Origin: DATLLJ01 sp035537875
Lineage (GTDB): Bacteria; Acidobacteriota; Vicinamibacteria; Vicinamibacterales; CAVVIG01
Length of the DNA: 64,000 nt
Direction of reading: 5' to 3'
NCBI GenBank assembly: GCA_035537875.1
Contig: DATLLJ010000035.1
Span: 1-64,000 of the forward strand
Within the stretch, counting starts at the first letter, position 1. Each line of letters opens with the position of its first letter. Positions 60,005-64,000 of this stretch are shown here, piece after piece. A program made the position numbers and the translations under genes. The notes under the pieces were generated by a model. It saw only the letters and a list, made by a program, of their open reading frames with translations. It was not told the DNA's origin and did not search any database.

Positions 60005-60111
60005 AGCGCCATTGTGCCACCAACGGAAGGTTTGGGAGCCAGCCGATGGGGAACCGTGTAAAGTATCGGACCGTCGGGCACTCGAGCTACTTGAAGCAGC
60101 GAGGTTTGAAG

Positions 60112-62004
60112 ATGAGCTCGCGAACGCTGGAGATCCGCGGCAATCTCGAGAAGACGTACGAGGACCTGTTCACGCCGGAGGCGGTCGCCGCGCTCGAGGC
60201 GCTGGCCGGGCTGGACGCCGATCGCAAAGCGATCATGACCGCCCGCATCCACCGGCGCGCCGCGCGGGCCCGAGACAGGCAACCCATCACCTTTCTCGAC
60301 CCTGAATCATCCATCCCCCGAACGGGCCTACGGGTCAAAGACGCTCGAAGCGGCAACTTCGTCGGCAGCGAGATCCCCCGCGACCTCGAGCGCCAGTGGA
60401 TTCAGGGCACCGGGCCGGCGGCCAGGCCTCATGCGCCTGTGGATCAAAGCATCCGCAACATCGCGTACGCCCTGCTGTCGGGTGCTGATGGCTGGATGTT
60501 CGACGGCGAAGACGCGTTGGGACAGATATCGACCATGTCGTTGGACAACCAGCGAAACCTGGCCCTGGCCATCCGGCGGGACCCGATCTTCATGACGGTC
60601 GCTGAACGCGTCGCTTCTGAAATGAACAAGTGGGCCCGCGAGTTCTTTGGGCGACCGATCATCGATGACTGGGTCAAGCAGTTGGATTTCACGACGAAGA
60701 TCTTCCGGGCGCGCGGGCTCCACCTCGACGACCGTCACGTGCGGCATGCCGGCGGCGCGGGCTTCTCGGCCTCCATCGTCGATGCCACCCTCTACATCGT
60801 CCACAACCATCGGCCGCTCAGGAACGCTGGAGCGTCGCTGGTCCTGTATCTGCCGAAGATTCAGACGGCCGAAGAAGCAGCGCTCTGGAAAGACATCCTC
60901 GAAGCGCTCGAGCAGCATCGTGGCCTTCCGAGCGGTTCGATCAAGGCGTACGTGCTCGTCGAGCAGCTCGAGGCGTGTTTTCAGCTGATGGAAATTCGCG
61001 CCGCGCTCGGCACGCATTTCGTCGGCTTCAACACGGGCCGCTGGGACTACATCAACAGCGTCTCGGACGCCATGGCTTGGGACGCCGCGTTCGTCAACCC
61101 CAACATCGACGCGGTCACGATGACGTACGGTTACATGCGGAACTACGAGGATCGGGTCAGGCGCGCGGTCAACACGCCCGACCGGGACGGACGCTACGCG
61201 CTATGGCAGGGCGGGATGGAACCGAACATCCCGGTCGGATCGGAAGCGGGCGTCGCAAACGGCATGAAACGGGCCGTCAGCGGGGCCGAACGCGAGCAGC
61301 GCGAAGGCGCGAGCGGCAAGTGGGTCGCCCATTGGAAGATGGTTCACATCGTGCGGCCGGTGTGGGAAAAAGCGGGCGAGAACAATCAACTGGGCAGGCA
61401 GTTCCCCCGCCTGACCTTCACCGCTGCCGATGCTGCCGGCCTCACGCTCATCGAATCGGCGCCCCGGACAATCCGCGGCGCCCGCGACCTGTTCAGCGTG
61501 GCCCTTCAGTACGGCAACGCCTTTCTGCAGGGTCTTCAGGCGGCCGCGCTCAAGCCCGCCGATTTCTTCGGCAACGACGACGTGCTCTATCTGATGGAGG
61601 ATATGGCGACCGGTGAAATTCGACTCAGCATTCTGTGGGAATGGCTGCACAAGGGGGCATTGCTGACGGAAGCCGACGAGCAGAGCCACATGAAAGCAGG
61701 CGATCGGGTGACGGTCGATCTGTATCAGCGGCTCCTTGCCGAAGAGTACGAGAAGCTGCGTCAAGCCAGCAATCGGGACGTCCACGACATCTCGAAAGCT
61801 ACCACGCTGCCGATTGCGCGTGAGATCGTCGAGACATACGTCCTCGACGCCTCGAAGCTGCCCTGGTACATCGACCTGCTCAACATCAACCTCGGCGACA
61901 CCGACCTTCTCGAGGCGAGGAGGCGCATCCGGCTGCTCACCGATGCGTTTCACAAAGACGGCACGAGGATTACGGAGAACCTCGACTTCGCAAAGGCCAG
62001 TTGA
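60112..62004 (+). CDS. Malate synthase-like enzyme
   Basis: 630 residues from ATG 60112. Malate synthase features: the segment MFDGEDALGQ in the place of the usual acidic loop, LVLYLPKIQTAEEAALWKDI, AYVLVEQLEACFQLMEIRAA and the hallmark FNTGRWDYINS, followed by a long C-terminal helical domain. The enzyme condenses glyoxylate with acetyl-CoA to malate. No isocitrate lyase is nearby, and several segments differ from classical AceB, so it may use another 2-oxoacid. The longer in-frame start region upstream overlaps the divergent radical SAM gene and is not used. Confidence 0.8.
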   Translation: MSSRTLEIRGNLEKTYEDLFTPEAVAALEALAGLDADRKAIMTARIHRRAARARDRQPITFLDPESSIPRTGLRVKDARSGNFVGSEIPRDLERQWIQGTGPAARPHAPVDQSIRNIAYALLSGADGWMFDGEDALGQISTMSLDNQRNLALAIRRDPIFMTVAERVASEMNKWAREFFGRPIIDDWVKQLDFTTKIFRARGLHLDDRHVRHAGGAGFSASIVDATLYIVHNHRPLRNAGASLVLYLPKIQTAEEAALWKDILEALEQHRGLPSGSIKAYVLVEQLEACFQLMEIRAALGTHFVGFNTGRWDYINSVSDAMAWDAAFVNPNIDAVTMTYGYMRNYEDRVRRAVNTPDRDGRYALWQGGMEPNIPVGSEAGVANGMKRAVSGAEREQREGASGKWVAHWKMVHIVRPVWEKAGENNQLGRQFPRLTFTAADAAGLTLIESAPRTIRGARDLFSVALQYGNAFLQGLQAAALKPADFFGNDDVLYLMEDMATGEIRLSILWEWLHKGALLTEADEQSHMKAGDRVTVDLYQRLLAEEYEKLRQASNRDVHDISKATTLPIAREIVETYVLDASKLPWYIDLLNINLGDTDLLEARRRIRLLTDAFHKDGTRITENLDFAKAS

Positions 62005-62014
62005 GAGCGAATCG

Positions 62015-62410
62015 TTACCGGGGCCGCTTCATCACAACGGCGTTCCCTTGCGGCGTCGACAACATGAGCCCCGTTGTCTCCCACCCGTTCGTGCCGGCGG
62101 CGTTCAGCGCGGCGGTCGCGTCCGAGCCGGCCGGAATGGCCAGGATCTGATACTCCCACTGCTGCGCCACGACTCGCGCGTCTACCACCGTTCTCGGGCC
62201 CAGTTCCACACGGATGGGCGCAACGTCCGAGGCGACTCCCTGGATAGTGACAGGGACTGCCTCGTCCCTCTCGCGGTTCCCGATCAACACGCGCGCTTGA
62301 GTCGGTTGCCCGGGTGTCAGGGTCCCTTCCTGGGCAAACGCGTCCGGCAGTAAGACCGCGCTCGCGAAAGCCATGGCTGCAACCGCCACATACGACAGAG
62401 TCTTGCGCAT
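62015..62410 (-). CDS. Secreted protein of unknown function
   Basis: 131 residues from MRKTLSYVAVAAMAFASAVL, a signal peptide ending DAFAQ; an ATG six codons earlier is possible. The mature part is beta-rich: TQARVLIGNRERDEAVPVTI, IRVELGPRTVVDARVVAQQW, ILAIPAGSDATAALNAAGTN, ending GNAVVMKRPR. The WEYQILAI ... LNAAGTNGWETTG part resembles the short DUF4177-like module found in many bacteria. It converges on the malate-synthase-like gene with a 10-base gap. Confidence 0.72.
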   Translation of the reverse strand: MRKTLSYVAVAAMAFASAVLLPDAFAQEGTLTPGQPTQARVLIGNRERDEAVPVTIQGVASDVAPIRVELGPRTVVDARVVAQQWEYQILAIPAGSDATAALNAAGTNGWETTGLMLSTPQGNAVVMKRPR

Positions 62411-62440
62411 CGTCTTCCTCCCGATCAATGGTGGGTTCGC

Positions 62441-62882
62441 TTACGGATGGCCGATGAACACCGCCTGTCGAACGAAGCGGTGTTGTTCGAGCACATCGAG
62501 CACGAATTGAGCGACTTCCTTCCTCGATATCCCGCGCAGCGTGACGCCTTCGACTTCAACGACAGCCTGCGGGGTCCGCTTGGAGTCCGCGCGCGGAATA
62601 TAGCCGGTCGCACAATCGTCCAAGCGTCGATTCCGAAAACAGCGTCGTCTGCCGCACGTTGCCGGCGCCGATCGCGTAGAAGACCGCTTCCCGACCCTCG
62701 ACTGCCCGCTAGACGGCATCGGAATCGAGGGCGTTGCCCCGCACCACGCTGACGCGGCCGGCGAGGTCGTCCAGTTTCTCCGGCGTGCGCGCCAGCCCTC
62801 GGACCTCATGGCCCCGGGATAATGCCTCCTCGACGATCAGCCTGCCGACCGATCCGGTCGCCCCCAGGACGAGTATTCGCAT
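62441..62882 (-). pseudogene. Broken NAD(P)-binding (SDR/NmrA-type) oxidoreductase
   Basis: It starts well: MRILVLGATGSVGRLIVEEA, SRGHEVRGLARTPEKLDD, VRGNALDSDAV, the nucleotide-binding half of an NmrA-type protein. A TAG at 62709-62711 then interrupts the frame, although the same phase continues with RAVEGREAVFYAIGAGNVRQ and TTLFSEST. After that about 50 residues expected for the family are missing and the C-terminus (DDCATGYIPRADSK, VTLRGISRKEVAQFVLDVLE) appears in another frame, ending at TAA 62441-62443. So there is one nonsense codon plus an internal deletion with frameshift. It diverges from bactofilin. Confidence 0.78.
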
Positions 62883-62985
62883 GACAATCAGCCTCCGTGA
62901 ACGGGCCGGTCGAAAGGGCTGAAGAGCGGACTCGTGAGCGCCGAAATAGGAGGTTGGCGCCCCCCGCCGGTGCAAGGAGCCTCAG

Positions 62986-63465
62986 ATGTGGAATAAGCCA
63001 GGATCGTCCGCCAGCGACACACCCCAACAGCCCGGCAGCAACGTTCCTGCCACAGGGGGGCGAATGCCCGATGAGCGGCGAACGGTCGCCTGGGTCGGCA
63101 AATCCGTTATTTTCCGTGGCGATCTCATCAGCGCCGAAGACATGACCATCGACGGGCGAATCGAGGGGACCATCGAGGTCCGCGACCATCATTTGACCAT
63201 CGGGCCGAACGCCAGCATCGAGGCAGATGTTGTCGCAAAACAGGTCACTATCTTCGGGAAGGTCAACGGGAGCGTCACCGGGAACGAGAAGGTCGAAATC
63301 CGAATCGGGGCGTCGGTCGAGGCGGACGTAGCCTGCTCGGTGCTCGCGATCCAGGAAGGCGCGCATTTCAGCGGCAAAGTCGCGATGCAATCGCCTCGCT
63401 CGCAGACCGATCAGGCCGACGGCAGCGAGCCTGCGAAGAACCGGTCAGCGTCCTCTACTTCCTAG
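62986..63465 (+). CDS. Bactofilin (polymer-forming cytoskeletal protein)
   Basis: 159 residues: a disordered start, the beta-helical bactofilin core with repeated GxxxxxGxI turns (RGDLISAEDMTIDGRIEGTI, LTIGPNASIEADVVAKQVTI, FGKVNGSVTGNEKVEIRIGA, VEADVACSVLAIQEGAHFSG), and a Ser/Asp-rich tail. Bactofilins polymerise without nucleotide and position wall-modifying or surface machinery. Diverges from the broken oxidoreductase. Confidence 0.92.
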   Translation: MWNKPGSSASDTPQQPGSNVPATGGRMPDERRTVAWVGKSVIFRGDLISAEDMTIDGRIEGTIEVRDHHLTIGPNASIEADVVAKQVTIFGKVNGSVTGNEKVEIRIGASVEADVACSVLAIQEGAHFSGKVAMQSPRSQTDQADGSEPAKNRSASSTS

Positions 63466-63592
63466 ACCAGAGCAGTTCTCAGTTCCTTGGCGGGGCGGCG
63501 TGGCTCCGTCGCGAACTGTATCAAAACGGATAACGCCTTGGGCTGCCGGCGAAGCAGCGAACCTCGTTGGCCCCGGACCCGTATCTACCAAT

Positions 63593-63784
63593 GTGACCAA
63601 GTTTCTGCTCTGGTGCATCCTGCTCGTGCTGTGCTGGCCGCTCGCCCTCCTGGCGCTTATCGTCTACCCGATCGTGTGGATCGCCCTGATTCCCTTTCGG
63701 CTGGTCGGAATCGCCGTCGACAGCGTCCTGGGCCTGCTGCGCGGTGTGGTGATGCTCCCGGCCAGGCTGCTCCGCGGAGTGTGA
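63593..63784 (+). CDS. Small membrane protein
   Basis: 63 residues from a GTG at 63593; a longer in-frame start at 63500 adds a hydrophilic stretch. Two hydrophobic segments (FLLWCILLVLCWPLALLALIV and VWIALIPFRLVGIAVD) and a C-terminal amphipathic end (VMLPARLLRGV). No known function. It follows bactofilin on the same strand and converges on the next gene six bases later. Confidence 0.6.
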   Translation: MTKFLLWCILLVLCWPLALLALIVYPIVWIALIPFRLVGIAVDSVLGLLRGVVMLPARLLRGV

Positions 63785-63790
63785 GCCGCC

Positions 63791-64000
63791 CTACAGGTCG
63801 AGGGACGCCGGGTAGAACACCTCCTCGAGCGACAACCGCCGCTTCGTGAGCCCCTGCTCGAACGAGAACTGCGTCAGGGCGTCGAGCATCGCCCGGTTGG
63901 CTTTGACGCCGTACGGATAGGGATCGATGTCGAGCACTTCGCGATGCGCGCCCGGCAGCAAGTCCAGGTCGAAGTAGATCGAAGCAAATTCCCGTCCGGG
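63791..64000 (-). CDS. 4,5-dihydroxyphthalate decarboxylase/substrate-binding-like protein (partial)
   Basis: The stop is TAG (complement of 63791-63793) and the frame runs off the window edge, so 69 C-terminal residues are visible. The tail DPYPYGVKANRAMLDALTQF followed by EQGLTKRRLSLEEVFYPASL resembles the end of the 4,5-dihydroxyphthalate decarboxylase / periplasmic-binding-protein-like family. The rest, including any signal peptide, is outside the window. Confidence 0.6.
   Translation of the reverse strand, partial: PGREFASIYFDLDLLPGAHREVLDIDPYPYGVKANRAMLDALTQFSFEQGLTKRRLSLEEVFYPASLDL

Noticed and set aside
1..64000. CRISPR arrays, rRNA or tRNA genes, insertion sequences
   Set aside because: None recognised on either strand; the only repeats found are those listed.

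Overview
The window is GC-rich bacterial chromosome with no plasmid, phage or insertion-sequence signature. Its gene content points to the phylum Acidobacteriota, probably a Vicinamibacteria-like lineage: tandem CBM9/DUF5916 outer-membrane proteins, a DUF1592-DUF1552-ankyrin cluster, many small secreted proteins that use the CxxCH heme motif, and Gram-negative envelope genes. This placement is inferred from gene content; no rRNA or other phylogenetic marker is present.

Layout. 1-6.1 kb: end of a sigma-54 activator, a small HTH protein, mntH plus a universal stress protein, a Kdo-hydroxylase-like gene, and an L,D-transpeptidase/M23 peptidase pair. 6.1-9.3 kb: sulfate assimilation operon cysD-cysN-cysH, preceded by a cysteine-rich leader peptide and an intrinsic terminator abutting the cysD start (probable attenuator). 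9.3-16.1 kb: class IV aminotransferase, a decayed cysH fragment, vapBC-type toxin-antitoxin, ubiX, quinone oxidoreductase, deacetylase, secreted isoaspartate methyltransferase, hydrolase. 16.1-26.1 kb (minus strand): DUF1592 cytochrome-like protein, Tat-exported DUF1552 protein and three paralogous exported ankyrin proteins. 26.2-35.3 kb: membrane sulfatase-fold protein, CDP-alcohol phosphotransferase, then MDR dehydrogenase, PTPS-like protein, glycosyltransferase and methyltransferase (plus strand) converging on P450, RibD-type reductase and YceI lipoprotein (minus strand); this looks like a modified-pterin or related small-molecule cluster. 35.4-44.7 kb: double methyltransferase, metallo-beta-lactamase-fold enzymes, a phosphoesterase, an LPMO-like protein, c-type cytochromes and, hidden behind an in-frame UGA, a 77-residue SelW/Rdx selenoprotein with a downstream SECIS-like hairpin. 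45-55.2 kb: three tandem CBM9/DUF5916 barrels and a PKD-containing secreted protein. 55.2-64 kb: hybrid histidine kinase, TPR protein, B12-binding radical SAM enzyme, malate-synthase-like enzyme, a broken NAD(P)-binding protein, bactofilin and a partial decarboxylase/substrate-binding-family gene.

The most interesting items are (1) the selenoprotein missed by ordinary ORF calling, (2) the polycysteine leader plus terminator before cysD, with a promoter placed so the leader peptide may be leaderless, (3) the PTPS/RibD/glycosyltransferase/methyltransferase cluster, in which the PTPS-like protein lacks one expected zinc histidine, and (4) the DUF1592-DUF1552-ankyrin cluster. Several strong hairpins without a U-tract sit after or between genes and may be this organism's usual 3'-end element.
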